Shown: positions 48,635 to 57,958 of the stretch, piece after piece
How the letters are laid out: every line of letters starts with the position of its first letter
Position numbering within the stretch: the stretch's first letter is position 1
Source: Paenibacillus tengchongensis
Lineage (GTDB): Bacteria > Bacillota > Bacilli > Paenibacillales > Paenibacillaceae
Direction: 5' to 3'
NCBI RefSeq assembly: GCF_008973665.1
Contig: NZ_WACP01000007.1
Span: 186,001-250,000, forward strand
DNA: 64,000 nt
The notes under the pieces: generated by a model
Told to the model about the DNA's origin: nothing
Database searches by the model: none
Seen by the model: the letters and a program-made list of their open reading frames with translations, nothing else
Position numbers and translations under genes: made by a program

Positions 48635-50491
48635 ATGAACAAGTTATACGATCTCAGAAATAAACCGATTATACTGTTTACTTTCCTGCTGCTGCTCAAG
48701 AGCACGGTGGCCTACTTTGTCGTGTTTGACGACGGGCCGAACTGGGGCATGCTGCTTACGGAAATCCCGTTTTTCATTATTGTGTTCAGCCTGATCGAAT
48801 GGTTCGCCTCCAAGCGGAAAATTCTCTATTATATGATTGCAAATCTCTTGATTACGCTAATCTATTTCGCTGTTCTCATGTACTACAAATACTACGGCGT
48901 CATCGCTACCTATCATGCCTTGCAGCAGGCCGATAAGGTGACGAAGGTCGGGGAAAGCACGTATTCGCTGATTGCGCCTTATTACTTGTTTATCTTTGTG
49001 GATATTGTCTTCTTCCTGTTCCTGATGTTCCGTCCGAAGTATGTCAAGCGGATGAAGGAAAGAGGCAGCAGACGGATGAGCCGGAAGGTGCTGCTGACTT
49101 CTACCGTGCTGTCGCTCGCCCTTTGCGTCTTCAGCGTCTGGCCGAACCATGCCAGCATGAATGAAATCAAGAAAGCCGAAAGCATGGGGATTCTTAATTA
49201 CGAGGTATATACGCTGCTCGCGGACTCCACCGAGGACGAGACTATCATCGACGCCAAGGAGATTACGCAGCAGGTTGTAGATCAGGTGAAGGGCACCGTC
49301 ACACCTGCAGCCCCGAAGTATTCCGGCGTGGATCAGGGCAAGAATCTGATCGTCGTGCAGATGGAGTCCTTCCAGAACTTCCTGATCGGCCTGAAGATCG
49401 ACGGCCAGGAGATTACGCCGAACATCAACAAGCTGGTGAAGGAGAACACTTACTTCAACAACTTCTATACCAACGCCGGCCAGGGGACGACCTCCGATGC
49501 CGAGTTCGTGGTCAACACGTCGTTCTATGTGCCGAAGAATGAGCCGGCCACTTCCTCCGACTACATGAACAAGGCTGTACCGAGCCTGCCGAGGCTGTTG
49601 AGCCGCAGCGGGTATTATACGGCCACCTTCCATACCAACAGCGTGGAATTCTGGAACCGTACGGCGCTGTACAAAGCGGTCGGTTTCGACACTTACTATG
49701 ATCAAGCCTTCTACGGCGACGACGACCATATCGCCTTCGGCTCCTCCGACGAGGTGCTGTTCAAGAAGACGGTACCGGAGCTGGCGCGCCTGGACAGCCA
49801 GCCGCAGCCATTCTATGCTATGGTGATTTCGATGAGCGCGCATCACCCGTTCCACCTGCCGGAAGCGAAGTACAAGATACAGCTTGCGGAGGAATACGAC
49901 GATACGCTGCTGGGCAATTACCTGTATGCCCAGAATTATGCCGATTACGCCATGGGCCAATTCCTGGATCAGCTGAAGGCCAGCGGGCTGTGGGATGACA
50001 GCGTCATTGTGTTCTACGGCGACCATCAAGGGGTGCCGATGTATACGCTGGACAGCGCCGAGAAGGAGCTGATGCAATCGCTGGTCGGCCATGAATACGG
50101 GTATACCGATATGTTCAACATTCCGTTTATTGTGCATTCGCCGAGCGGCCAGCTGCCTCCGGTGATGAGCGGCACAGGCGGACAGATCGATATCCTGCCG
50201 ACGGTGGCGAATCTGCTGGGCGTATCCACGGAGAGCCAGCTGCATTTCGGGCAGGACCTGTTCAACCAGGAGAGCAACCTGATTCCGCTGCGGCATTTCC
50301 TGCCGACCGGCTCCTTCATCAACGACAGCAGCATTTATGTGACCGGCAAGGATTATGCCGACGGCAGCAACTACAGCCTTATCGACAACGGCCTGATTCC
50401 CGGCGGCTCCACAGAAGAGCAGTTTAACCGGGCGCAGCGGCTGCTCGATCTGTCGAACAGCTATCTGCTGCAGCTGCCGGACCGGAAGTAA
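48635..50491 (+). CDS. LtaS-type lipoteichoic acid synthase family protein
   Basis: 618 residues: five membrane helices (to about residue 170), then an extracellular sulfatase-fold domain. Active-site features are QMESFQNF (metal Glu), the catalytic Thr in GQGTTSDAEF (Thr286), FHTNSVEFWNR, MSAHHPFHLP and FYGDHQG. These enzymes polymerise glycerol phosphate from phosphatidylglycerol onto lipoteichoic acid; several paralogues usually exist, so it may be the main LtaS or a primase or stress type. AAGGAGA precedes the ATG. Confidence 0.92.
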   Translation: MNKLYDLRNKPIILFTFLLLLKSTVAYFVVFDDGPNWGMLLTEIPFFIIVFSLIEWFASKRKILYYMIANLLITLIYFAVLMYYKYYGVIATYHALQQADKVTKVGESTYSLIAPYYLFIFVDIVFFLFLMFRPKYVKRMKERGSRRMSRKVLLTSTVLSLALCVFSVWPNHASMNEIKKAESMGILNYEVYTLLADSTEDETIIDAKEITQQVVDQVKGTVTPAAPKYSGVDQGKNLIVVQMESFQNFLIGLKIDGQEITPNINKLVKENTYFNNFYTNAGQGTTSDAEFVVNTSFYVPKNEPATSSDYMNKAVPSLPRLLSRSGYYTATFHTNSVEFWNRTALYKAVGFDTYYDQAFYGDDDHIAFGSSDEVLFKKTVPELARLDSQPQPFYAMVISMSAHHPFHLPEAKYKIQLAEEYDDTLLGNYLYAQNYADYAMGQFLDQLKASGLWDDSVIVFYGDHQGVPMYTLDSAEKELMQSLVGHEYGYTDMFNIPFIVHSPSGQLPPVMSGTGGQIDILPTVANLLGVSTESQLHFGQDLFNQESNLIPLRHFLPTGSFINDSSIYVTGKDYADGSNYSLIDNGLIPGGSTEEQFNRAQRLLDLSNSYLLQLPDRK

Positions 50492-50530
50492 TGCCTTAGA
50501 ATCAGTCATAAGCTAGAATAGTACGGCTAT

Positions 50531-50569
50531 AGCTCCCGGTTGTCCTTTCAAGGATGGCCGGGAGCTTTA
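50531..50569 (+). terminator. terminator after the LTA synthase gene
   Basis: AGCTCCCGG/CCGGGAGCT stem followed by TTTAT. Confidence 0.8.
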
Positions 50570-50714
50570 TTAATTTGGAGGCCGGTGCAGGAATAAGGGG
50601 GATTCCTGCCACTAAATTCAGGTTCCGGGCAGCCATCCATTTGGCTGAGGCGTGCGCTGAGCGCATCCGGAGCGCACTCCTTGTTTAATTATACTTAGGC
50701 CTGTTAACGCAGTG

Positions 50715-50742
50715 TTAAACAAGGGGCCGGATGTTGTATAAT
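50715..50742 (+). promoter_or_regulatory. candidate promoter of the Tet(M)-like gene
   Basis: TTAAAC (50715-50720), 16-bp spacer, TATAAT (50737-50742). A 7-bp inverted repeat GTGCGCT/AGCGCAC lies upstream at 50652-50677. Confidence 0.45.
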
Positions 50743-50790
50743 AAGGCCTTGTTAAGCAGCGGTACAATTCATAGGGAACAAGGGGAGCGC

Positions 50791-52746
50791 ATGAAGCAGA
50801 TTACGATTGGCATGTTCGCCCATGTCGATGCAGGCAAAACGACACTGGCCGAGCAGATGCTCTACCATACACAGACGATCCGCGAGCGTGGGCGGGTGGA
50901 TCACCGGGACGCTTACCTCGACAGCCATGAGATCGAGCGGGCCAGAGGAATTACCGTGTTCGCTGATCAGGCGGTCATGACCTATAAGGATACGGTCTTT
51001 TATTTAATTGATACACCCGGACACGTCGACTTCTCACCGGAGATGGAGCGCGCGGTGCGGGTGATGGACTACGCGATTGTGGTGATCAGTGCGGTGGAAG
51101 GAATTCAAGGACATACGGAGACGGTCTGGCAGCTGCTGCGGCGGCACCGGGTTCCGGTGTTCTTCTTCATTAATAAAACCGACCGGTCCGGAGCGGATCC
51201 GGAGCAGGTACTGGAGGAAATCCGCAGCCAGCTGACTGCGGATGTGTGCAGCCTGGACGGCAGCTATACGGATGGCGGCCTGGCGCCGGCCCTGCAGGAG
51301 AGCATGGCCGAGCGGGACGAGGAGCTGCTGGAGGCTTTTCTGGATGGGGCAGGGAATGCGGATTATTGGCTGGATGCGCTGCGCGTGTTGATCCGCGGCT
51401 GCCGGCTGTATCCTTGTGTGAGCGGCTCTGCACTCCAGGATACCGGTGTGACCGGCTTCCTGGAGCAGCTATACCAGCTGGCTGATATCAGCTACGATGC
51501 CTCCGCCCCGTTCAGCGGGCGTGTCTACAAAATCCGCCATGACAAGAGCGGCGTGCGCCTGACTTACATCAAGGCGCTGAGCGGCACGCTGAAGGTCCGG
51601 GATGAGCTCACCTACCGCAGCGGCAGCGAGCTGCGGGCCGAGAAGATTACCAGGCTGCTGAGCGTCAGCGGCAGCCGGGTGCAGCCGGTGGATCAGGTGG
51701 CGGCCGGGAGCCTCTTCGCTGTAACCGGCCTCACGGAAGCCGGCGCGGGGCAGGGGCTGGGAGCCTGTGAAGATCACACGGAGTATGAACTGGTCCCGAC
51801 CTTGACCTCCAAGGTGATCTTCGGCCCGGAGCTGAACGTGAAGGAGGTGCTGGGCGCCTTCCGGATGCTGAATGCGGAGGACCCGTCGCTTGCGGTGGTC
51901 TGGGAGGAGCAGGTGCAGGAGATTCATATTCACGTGATGGGCGTGATCCAGCTGGAGGTGCTGGAGCTGCTGGTGAAGGAGCGCTTCGGCTTTACCGTCT
52001 CCTTCGGCCGCCCGGAAATTCTGTACAAGGAGACCATCCGTTCGGCAGTCACGGGATACGGGCATTTCGAGCCGCTCCGCCATTATGCCGAAGTGCATCT
52101 GCGGCTGGAACCGGGAGAGCGGGGCAGCGGACTGACCTACAGAAACGAGTGCCGCCCGGAGCAGCTTAGCGTGGGGAATCAAAATCTGGTGCACTCCCAT
52201 CTCTATGAGCGGGCGCATCACGGCCTGTTAACCGGCAGTCCGCTGACCGACATCCGGGTGACCCTGCTCACCGGCGCCGGCCATGACGAGCACACGCACG
52301 GCGGCGATTTCCGGGAGGCGACCTTCCGGGCCCTGCGCCAGGGGCTGGAGAAGGCGGAGAATGTGCTGCTGGAGCCGGTGTATGACTGCAAGGTCAAGGT
52401 GGAGCTGGATTTCATGGGGCGTGTGCTGTCCGACCTGCAGCGGGCCTCCGGCCGCTTCGAGCCGCCGGAGCTCACCCGGACCCATGCCGTGATCAAAGGC
52501 CGGGTGCCTGTCGCCACCTTTATGGATTACAGCGCAGAGCTGGCTTCCTTTACCCAGGGGAGGGGCAGCCTGCATCTGTCTTTCGGCGGCTATGAACGCT
52601 GCCACAACGAAGCTGAGGTCATCGGGCGGCTGGGGTATGACAAAGATGCCGACCCGCTCTACACTTCCACGTCCATATTCTGTGCCAAAGGCAGCGGTTA
52701 TTCCGTTCCGTGGCACGAGGCTGAAGCGAAGATGCATTTATTGTGA
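50791..52746 (+). CDS. Tet(M)-family ribosomal protection GTPase
   Basis: 651-residue EF-G-like translation factor. GTPase motifs: G1 AHVDAGKTT, G2 region RARGITVF, G3 DTPGHVDF, G4 NKTD. Later domains follow the EF-G order, and the C-terminal FTQGRGSLHLSFGGYE aligns with the Tet(M)/Tet(O) end. Such proteins bind the ribosome and remove tetracycline, but divergent chromosomal members are common in Gram-positive soil bacteria and may have other roles. The ATG at 50791 has AAGGGGAG upstream; the open frame begins 20 codons earlier. Codon use resembles the neighbours, arguing against recent transfer. Confidence 0.85.
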   Translation: MKQITIGMFAHVDAGKTTLAEQMLYHTQTIRERGRVDHRDAYLDSHEIERARGITVFADQAVMTYKDTVFYLIDTPGHVDFSPEMERAVRVMDYAIVVISAVEGIQGHTETVWQLLRRHRVPVFFFINKTDRSGADPEQVLEEIRSQLTADVCSLDGSYTDGGLAPALQESMAERDEELLEAFLDGAGNADYWLDALRVLIRGCRLYPCVSGSALQDTGVTGFLEQLYQLADISYDASAPFSGRVYKIRHDKSGVRLTYIKALSGTLKVRDELTYRSGSELRAEKITRLLSVSGSRVQPVDQVAAGSLFAVTGLTEAGAGQGLGACEDHTEYELVPTLTSKVIFGPELNVKEVLGAFRMLNAEDPSLAVVWEEQVQEIHIHVMGVIQLEVLELLVKERFGFTVSFGRPEILYKETIRSAVTGYGHFEPLRHYAEVHLRLEPGERGSGLTYRNECRPEQLSVGNQNLVHSHLYERAHHGLLTGSPLTDIRVTLLTGAGHDEHTHGGDFREATFRALRQGLEKAENVLLEPVYDCKVKVELDFMGRVLSDLQRASGRFEPPELTRTHAVIKGRVPVATFMDYSAELASFTQGRGSLHLSFGGYERCHNEAEVIGRLGYDKDADPLYTSTSIFCAKGSGYSVPWHEAEAKMHLL

Positions 52747-52788
52747 GTAGCCGCTGCAATAACAGGAAGGCTGTGGTTCCGGTCACCT

Positions 52789-53426
52789 TCATGGATCGGG
52801 AGCCGCCGCCAGCGGCAGCTTCACCCGGACTTCAAAGCTGCCGGCTTCCACTGAAGCGCCTGCGCTGCCGCCCATCTGCTCAGCCAGCAGCTGCACAATA
52901 TGCAGCCCCAGACCGGACGGGCGGGAGGTTCGGGCTTCATCGGCGGTGTAGAATCGCTCGAACAGCCGCTCCGGCTGCAGCGGGGTACCCGCAGCCACCG
53001 GATTACGGAAGGCCAGCAGCGCCTGGCCTTCCGCCAGCGCAACCTTGACCTCCACATCGCCTGCAGAGTGGGCCAGGCTGTTGGCAATCAGGTTGCGGAT
53101 GATCCGCGCCGTCATTTCCGGATCGGCCAGCACCTCAACTGCAGCCGGGGCATCCAAGGAGATGTCAATCCCTTTCTGCTCAAAGTCACTGACCGCATCC
53201 GCCAGCAGTTCGGTTACGAGCGGGGACAGCGGGAGCGGGACTTGCTCCGCCTGCCGCCCGGCGGTGACCAGATAGGAATACTCGAACAGCCGCTCGATCA
53301 GCTGCCCCAGATGCTCCGCGTGGTTCTGGGCAATCTTCAGCTTGCCAGCCTGACCGGGAGTCAGCCCGCCAGCATTTCGGCCAGCATATGATTGATATCC
53401 TTACTGTCTTCAATAATGAGGATCAT
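52789..53426 (-). pseudogene. remnant two-component system (regulator start fused to kinase end)
   Basis: Reading on the minus strand, an ATG at 53426 starts MILIIEDSKDINHMLAEMLA, the first 20 residues of a response regulator, then meets a stop. From about 53368, in another frame, runs the C-terminal part of a histidine kinase: dimerisation helix (QNHAEHLGQLIERLFEYSYL), N box RNLIANSLAHS, a diverged G1 region (LLAFRNPV), F box RLFERFYTADE and G2 GLGLHIV, ending at 52789. The rest of the regulator and the kinase's sensor, membrane part and phospho-His region are absent, so a large internal deletion is likely. Confidence 0.7.
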
Positions 53427-53780
53427 CTAGGTAGTCAGACACCTCCTTGTTGGAATGATAGTAACAGTATAGCCGATGGGGGGAGGGGCGTCAGCAGGGG
53501 AAGGTGAAAGAGTGATGTAACCGGACCGTAAAGCCGCTATCCACGAAAAAATGCGGGTTCTGGCGGACGTACGGACTCAGTTGCACTTAATCCGGCTGCA
53601 CATAAGTATATATGCTTTTCAATAATGAATAAGCGCGCCGGTGTCCGTTACGGGGAAGCATTCGCGCATAGATGAAAAATAAGGTCATCCGAGTCCGTTA
53701 CGGTGAAGAGCACGTTGAAGAGCATGGTGAAGGGGCAGACACCAGGCCCACTCCCAATAGAAGGCATGGGCCTAGTACCG
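53427..53780. other. 354-bp gene-free spacer
   Basis: No convincing gene. It holds a short direct repeat (TCCGTTACGG followed by G or T then GAAG, near 53645 and 53695) and a small inverted repeat GGCCCA/TGGGCC at 53745-53772 that may help terminate the minus-strand operon. Open frames here lack a ribosome binding site. Confidence 0.5.
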
Positions 53781-54911
53781 CTATTCCTCCGTCGTCTTCG
53801 CCCCGGCGGGTACGTTCTTGTTCTTGTAGACCCACATGGCGTATTCGAGCGGGCGGGTCAGCGCCTTGTGATAGGTGGCGCTGTCGCCGGAGCGGGCGAA
53901 CACCTCGCGGGCCGGCTTCGGGTTGACCTCCAGCACATAGATGCGGCCTTCGCGGTCGATGGCGAGGTCAAACGCCAGCTCGCAGAGTGCGCCGAAGCTG
54001 TCCTCAAGGTAAGCGGCGGCCTCCAGCCCCAGCTTCTCCGCGGTCTTTATCACTTTGGCGGCGCGCTCCTCGGTCCCGAGCCACTCCTTCAGCAGCTTCT
54101 CCGCGCGGACCGCGTGACCGCCGCCGTGCAGATTGGAGGTAACGCTGCGCGCGGCGCCTACCCGGCCGGCCATGCCTGTCAGCTCCCAGACGCCTTGCCC
54201 GTTCTTTTGCACCAGCATACGGTAGTCATGCACGCGCCCGCCCGGCAGGCGGAGCGGTATGCCCTGCTGCACAACGAACCGGCTGCCGATGCACCACTGG
54301 CGCACGATGGACTCCAGGCGCGAGAGCGATACTTTGCGCGGCGCAATGATCTGGCGGTTCTGGCGGCGGCCCTGGATGTCGTACATGCCTTTTGCGTCCC
54401 GCAGCCGTTCAATCCGCAGAATGCCCCGCCCGCCGGTGCCGTTGATCGGCTTGACATAGACGAGGGGGGCGAATTTCAGCATCCGCACCAGATCGGCGGA
54501 AGACTGGTACAGCAGCGTTTCCGGCAGATGCTGGCGGAAACGGCTTTTCTGGGCGAACGTCTGGTGAATCGTCCATTTATTCCGCAGGGGACGGTTAAGA
54601 AACGTCAGATGACTGTATTTGGAACGGAACTGCAGCAGCTGCTGGAACCGGGTGCTGCGCTGAATCCGGCAGCGGTCATAGATCATAGCAGGGAAAGGCC
54701 TCCATTTACGCGACCACTTGCCGCTGGCAGGATCATAGATCAGTGCGTGAATCATTTCCTTGGCGCTGTTCACATCCATCGGCGTAAACACAAAGACATC
54801 CAGACCGATCCGGCTGCCCTCGATAATCATCCGCCGGTATACGCCTTTCTCTTCCAGTTGTTTGGCATCGTTCAGATACAAGGTCAGGATGCCTAAGACC
54901 GGTTCCGGCAC
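53781..54911 (-). CDS. YheC/YheD family ATP-grasp protein (short type, copy 5)
   Basis: 376 residues. YheC-type start (VLGILTLYL), then the ATP-grasp core: VYVKPINGTGGRGILRI (about 151-167), FVVQQGIPL, HDYRMLVQKNGQGVWELTG, SNLHGGG and the metal-binding end LAFDLAIDREGRIYVLEVNPKP (Glu328, Asn330). Family members are found in spore coats of Bacillus, but no reaction is known. The GTG start has AAGGAGGTGAT 6 bp upstream, a near-perfect site. It is last in a six-gene operon and overlaps the GNAT gene by 19 bp. Confidence 0.88.
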   Translation of the reverse strand: MPEPVLGILTLYLNDAKQLEEKGVYRRMIIEGSRIGLDVFVFTPMDVNSAKEMIHALIYDPASGKWSRKWRPFPAMIYDRCRIQRSTRFQQLLQFRSKYSHLTFLNRPLRNKWTIHQTFAQKSRFRQHLPETLLYQSSADLVRMLKFAPLVYVKPINGTGGRGILRIERLRDAKGMYDIQGRRQNRQIIAPRKVSLSRLESIVRQWCIGSRFVVQQGIPLRLPGGRVHDYRMLVQKNGQGVWELTGMAGRVGAARSVTSNLHGGGHAVRAEKLLKEWLGTEERAAKVIKTAEKLGLEAAAYLEDSFGALCELAFDLAIDREGRIYVLEVNPKPAREVFARSGDSATYHKALTRPLEYAMWVYKNKNVPAGAKTTEE

Positions 54912-55411
54912 AGCGGATCACCTCCTTGACTAAGGATATCCGCCGCGCCCTCCTGCGGCAGAGGCCGCAGCAGCAGGGTGGGCTTGCCTGTCTTCCCGGT
55001 CAGCAGATCAACGGCGGCCAGCCCGCTGTTGAAGCACATCTTAAGGCTGGCCGGATTGTCGCAGGCCACCTGGCATTCCAGGCGGCCCAGACGGCGCAGC
55101 TGGGCGCTCAGGAGCGCCGTGCCGGTCCGCCGGTTCCGGTACAGGGGATGGACTGCGACAAGGCAGGCGTCCTTGCCGTAGCCGGAGACGAAGCTGACGC
55201 CAGCCAGCTGGCGGCCGTTCTGTCCGCGCACGGTGGCGACCAGCAGGGAGACGCCTGGAGATCCAAGCTGCTCCGGCGTCAGCCGGGCCAGCACCCTGCA
55301 TCCGCGCAGTGTCAGCCGCTGCTCCCCGTGCTCTTTTAAGAATTCCAGCAATCCGGACAGCTTCTGCTTCCACTGCTCCGGACCGCAGTCATAGACCGAG
55401 GAGATCTGCAT
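54893..55411 (-). CDS. GNAT family acetyltransferase in the YheC/YheD operon
   Basis: 172 residues. Acetyl-CoA motif A in VAVHPLYRNRRTGTALLSAQL (RRTGTA) and a motif B-like CDNPASLKMCFNSGL. It lies between two YheC-type genes, overlaps the next by 19 bp, and has AAGGAAG before the ATG. Co-expression with five ATP-grasp proteins suggests it modifies the same substrate or product; this is inference from context. Confidence 0.8.
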   Translation of the reverse strand: MQISSVYDCGPEQWKQKLSGLLEFLKEHGEQRLTLRGCRVLARLTPEQLGSPGVSLLVATVRGQNGRQLAGVSFVSGYGKDACLVAVHPLYRNRRTGTALLSAQLRRLGRLECQVACDNPASLKMCFNSGLAAVDLLTGKTGKPTLLLRPLPQEGAADILSQGGDPLCRNRS

Positions 55412-55439
55412 GGTGTGTCACTTCCTTTACGCTTAATTA

Positions 55440-56546
55440 CTACTTGTTCTGCCGGGCCAGGTGCTGGCTGTACTGAAAAATCCGCTCCAGCGACAGCTTG
55501 CGGATATTCGGCTCGTCGAATTTCATCGGCCGCGAATTGGCCTCGAAGAACCAGAGGCCGCCGGCCTCGTCGACCCCGAGGTCCATCGACATCTCGCCGA
55601 GCGTCGCTTCCGACGCCCGCTCGATCTGGCGGGCGAGCAGCAGCGCAGTGGCAGGGACAACTTTAAGGATGGCCGACGCCTGCTCGGTGCCGAAATGCTC
55701 GCTGAGCATCGTGGCCGGATCTTCGACGCTCCCGCCGCGGGGTACATGGGTGGTGATGCTGCGGGACCCGGCGAGCCGGGCGCCTATTCCGGTCACGCCC
55801 CAGGCGCCGCGGCCGTTCTTTTGCAGCAGCACCCGCAGGTCAAACGGCCGGCCGTGGAAGGCAGCAAGCCCGATGGCCTGCTGCACAATATATCGGGCTG
55901 CCCCTTTTTCCCGGCTGATCCTCAGCCAGAGGCGTTCAATTGACGCGGCTTTGTAGGTCGTATTTTTTTTGTCGCTTTGAATTTGCAGACGGTAGGGCAG
56001 AGTGGCGTCTTCCAGGTACTTCAGGCGCATGATGCCTTTGCCCGCCTTGCCGCTCTCCGGCTTCAAATAGAGGCTGTCATGGCTTTTAAGCATCGCACTC
56101 AGGGTGGCGGCGCTGCGCAGGCGTCTCGTCTTGGGCACATGCTTGGCGGTAGCGCGTGATTCCTTTAGCCATTCGAACAGGTTCCATTTATTAAAAAAAT
56201 TCGGATTATACAAATGAATGTGCTCGTGCTCCAGGCATTCGGAGATTTTGCGGGCAACCGGGGCCTTCTCCTCCTCATTGCGGTTAGGGATGCGGTTATA
56301 GACCACCTGCGGCAGCGGGAAGGACATGCTGTACCAGAGTTTTCCGCTGGCCGAGGGCACGTAACCGTTCACTGTCCGCTCATCCAGCTTCAGATCGCGG
56401 ACGGTAACGACGTATACCACATAGCCGAGCTCTCTGCCGCGCGTAATGATATCGCGGAAGTTGTTGCGGTTTCCCTTGAACTGCTTGACACGGTCGCTCG
56501 TGGTCAGAATAGCGATGACGGGCTTGTTGGGATCGCGGGTGCTCAC
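55440..56546 (-). CDS. YheC/YheD family ATP-grasp protein (short type, copy 4)
   Basis: 368 residues. YheC-like N-terminal domain (IAILTTSDRVKQFKGN, VVYNRIPNRNEE), ATP-grasp motif LYLKPESGKAGKGIMRLKYL (about 159-178), YIVQQAIGL, PFDLRVLLQKNGRGAWGVTG and FFEANSRPMKF near the end. The start is GTG, overlapping the previous gene by 4 bp (GTGA) with GGAGGG upstream. It forms a tightly linked long-short pair with copy 3. Confidence 0.88.
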   Translation of the reverse strand: MSTRDPNKPVIAILTTSDRVKQFKGNRNNFRDIITRGRELGYVVYVVTVRDLKLDERTVNGYVPSASGKLWYSMSFPLPQVVYNRIPNRNEEEKAPVARKISECLEHEHIHLYNPNFFNKWNLFEWLKESRATAKHVPKTRRLRSAATLSAMLKSHDSLYLKPESGKAGKGIMRLKYLEDATLPYRLQIQSDKKNTTYKAASIERLWLRISREKGAARYIVQQAIGLAAFHGRPFDLRVLLQKNGRGAWGVTGIGARLAGSRSITTHVPRGGSVEDPATMLSEHFGTEQASAILKVVPATALLLARQIERASEATLGEMSMDLGVDEAGGLWFFEANSRPMKFDEPNIRKLSLERIFQYSQHLARQNK

Positions 56547-57916
56547 AGCTCATCCCTCCGGCGGAACTTGCTGAGATAGAGACAATGCTCCAGGATATGT
56601 TCAACGGAAGCCTTGCCCTCGGCACGCAGGGAGGGATGGCGGAAGATCGAGCGGCCGGGTTTGGCATTGGCTTCGAACATCCAGATGTTCTCATCCTGAT
56701 CGATGCCGAGGTCAAAGCCGATCTCGCCGATCAGATGACGATGCTGGATTTCCAGTGACTCCGCCAGGCGGATCGCCGTCGTCTTCGCCCGCTGCAGCAC
56801 CTCATCCGATCTTGCGCCGAAGACCCGGCCCAGCGCCTGCTGCGGAGTCAGGAGCGCGCCGCCGTTCTTGAGATGCGTAGTGACGCTGCCCCGGCCCGCC
56901 TTTTTGGCCCCGATACCGACAACGACCCACTGGTTGCTGCCATTCTTATGCATATGGAAGCGGAAGTCGATCGGGCAGCCGTCGATTTCAATCAGCCGGA
57001 TGCCCTGCTGGACGACATAGCTCTGCAGGCCCTGCCCGTGGCGGCCGCGCAGCATGCGCATCAGGCTGTCGAAGCTGGCAAAGCGCAGCAGCACATTTTT
57101 GCCGTTCCGGCGGTAGCGGGCGAAGTAACCCTTCTTCGGCAGGTAGGTCAGCCGGTATATCCCGAGCCCCAGACTGCCTGCAGACGGTTTGTAATAGACA
57201 AAGTGATGGCGGTCGAGCATTTCCCGCATTTTTTCCGCGGTAGGGTTGGCATGTGTTTCCGGGACGAACCGGTTAGCGGCTCCGTCATTCTCCAGCAGCC
57301 GGTATATATCCGATTTGTTGAAGAAGCTCCAGTTGAAATAGGGGATCCGCTTGCGCATAAACCGTTCGCGGAGCTGGTTGATATAGGGCGAGGTTTCCGC
57401 TTTCCGGCTGGGCAGGCGGTTGTAGACTACATCGGGCAGCGGAACGATTTTGCGTTCGAATTTGCCGCTTGCGGTGAGAAAATACCCGTTCACCTGCTCC
57501 TGCTGCCAGTCGATGTCGCGTGGCATAAAAGCAAAGATATAGCAGCGGTTCGCCCCCTCGCGCAGCAGCTGCTTGATGAAGCCCGTGCGTGAACCGAAGG
57601 GCTGCGCCGCAGACGCCGGCCCGTCGGAGAGCACGCCGACCAGCGGGCCGAGCTGCACCTCGTCATTTTGCAGGTTGCGCAGATAGACAACGCCGCTCTT
57701 GGGAACCTTGATCGCGCTTTTGACGCCCGATGCCAGAAACAGGTGCTTGCCGGCGCGCTTGATCGGCTTGATCGCCGCCGGGATCGCATCCTTGCCGAGC
57801 CGCAGGCGGATGTTTTTTTTGCCGGAAAGCTTCAAGCTTTTCATCAACTCACCTGACACATAAACCACTCTTTGGGGCTGCTTGGTGAAATGCACGTTGC
57901 AAAAAGTGAGACCCAT
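56543..57916 (-). CDS. YheC/YheD family ATP-grasp protein (long type, copy 3)
   Basis: 457 residues, the length of B. subtilis YheD. An extra N-terminal domain of about 95 residues (VVYVSGELMKSLKLSGKKNI, GVVYLRN) precedes the shared core: VVYNRLPSRKAE, YYKPSAGSLGLGIYRLTYLP (about 241-260), YVVQQGIRLIEIDGCPIDFR, HLKNGGALLTPQQAL and MFEANAKPGRSIF. AAGGAGG lies 8 bp before the ATG. Followed by copy 4 with a 4-bp overlap. Confidence 0.9.
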   Translation of the reverse strand: MGLTFCNVHFTKQPQRVVYVSGELMKSLKLSGKKNIRLRLGKDAIPAAIKPIKRAGKHLFLASGVKSAIKVPKSGVVYLRNLQNDEVQLGPLVGVLSDGPASAAQPFGSRTGFIKQLLREGANRCYIFAFMPRDIDWQQEQVNGYFLTASGKFERKIVPLPDVVYNRLPSRKAETSPYINQLRERFMRKRIPYFNWSFFNKSDIYRLLENDGAANRFVPETHANPTAEKMREMLDRHHFVYYKPSAGSLGLGIYRLTYLPKKGYFARYRRNGKNVLLRFASFDSLMRMLRGRHGQGLQSYVVQQGIRLIEIDGCPIDFRFHMHKNGSNQWVVVGIGAKKAGRGSVTTHLKNGGALLTPQQALGRVFGARSDEVLQRAKTTAIRLAESLEIQHRHLIGEIGFDLGIDQDENIWMFEANAKPGRSIFRHPSLRAEGKASVEHILEHCLYLSKFRRRDEL

Positions 57917-57958
57917 TATTGAATCCTCCTTAGGAACCGTTGATTTCGTACTCCGTCA

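Noticed and set aside
53672..53926. Plus-strand open frame past the end of the YheC/YheD operon
   Set aside because: Its product is low-complexity, arginine- and proline-rich, and most of it is antisense to the fifth ATP-grasp gene.
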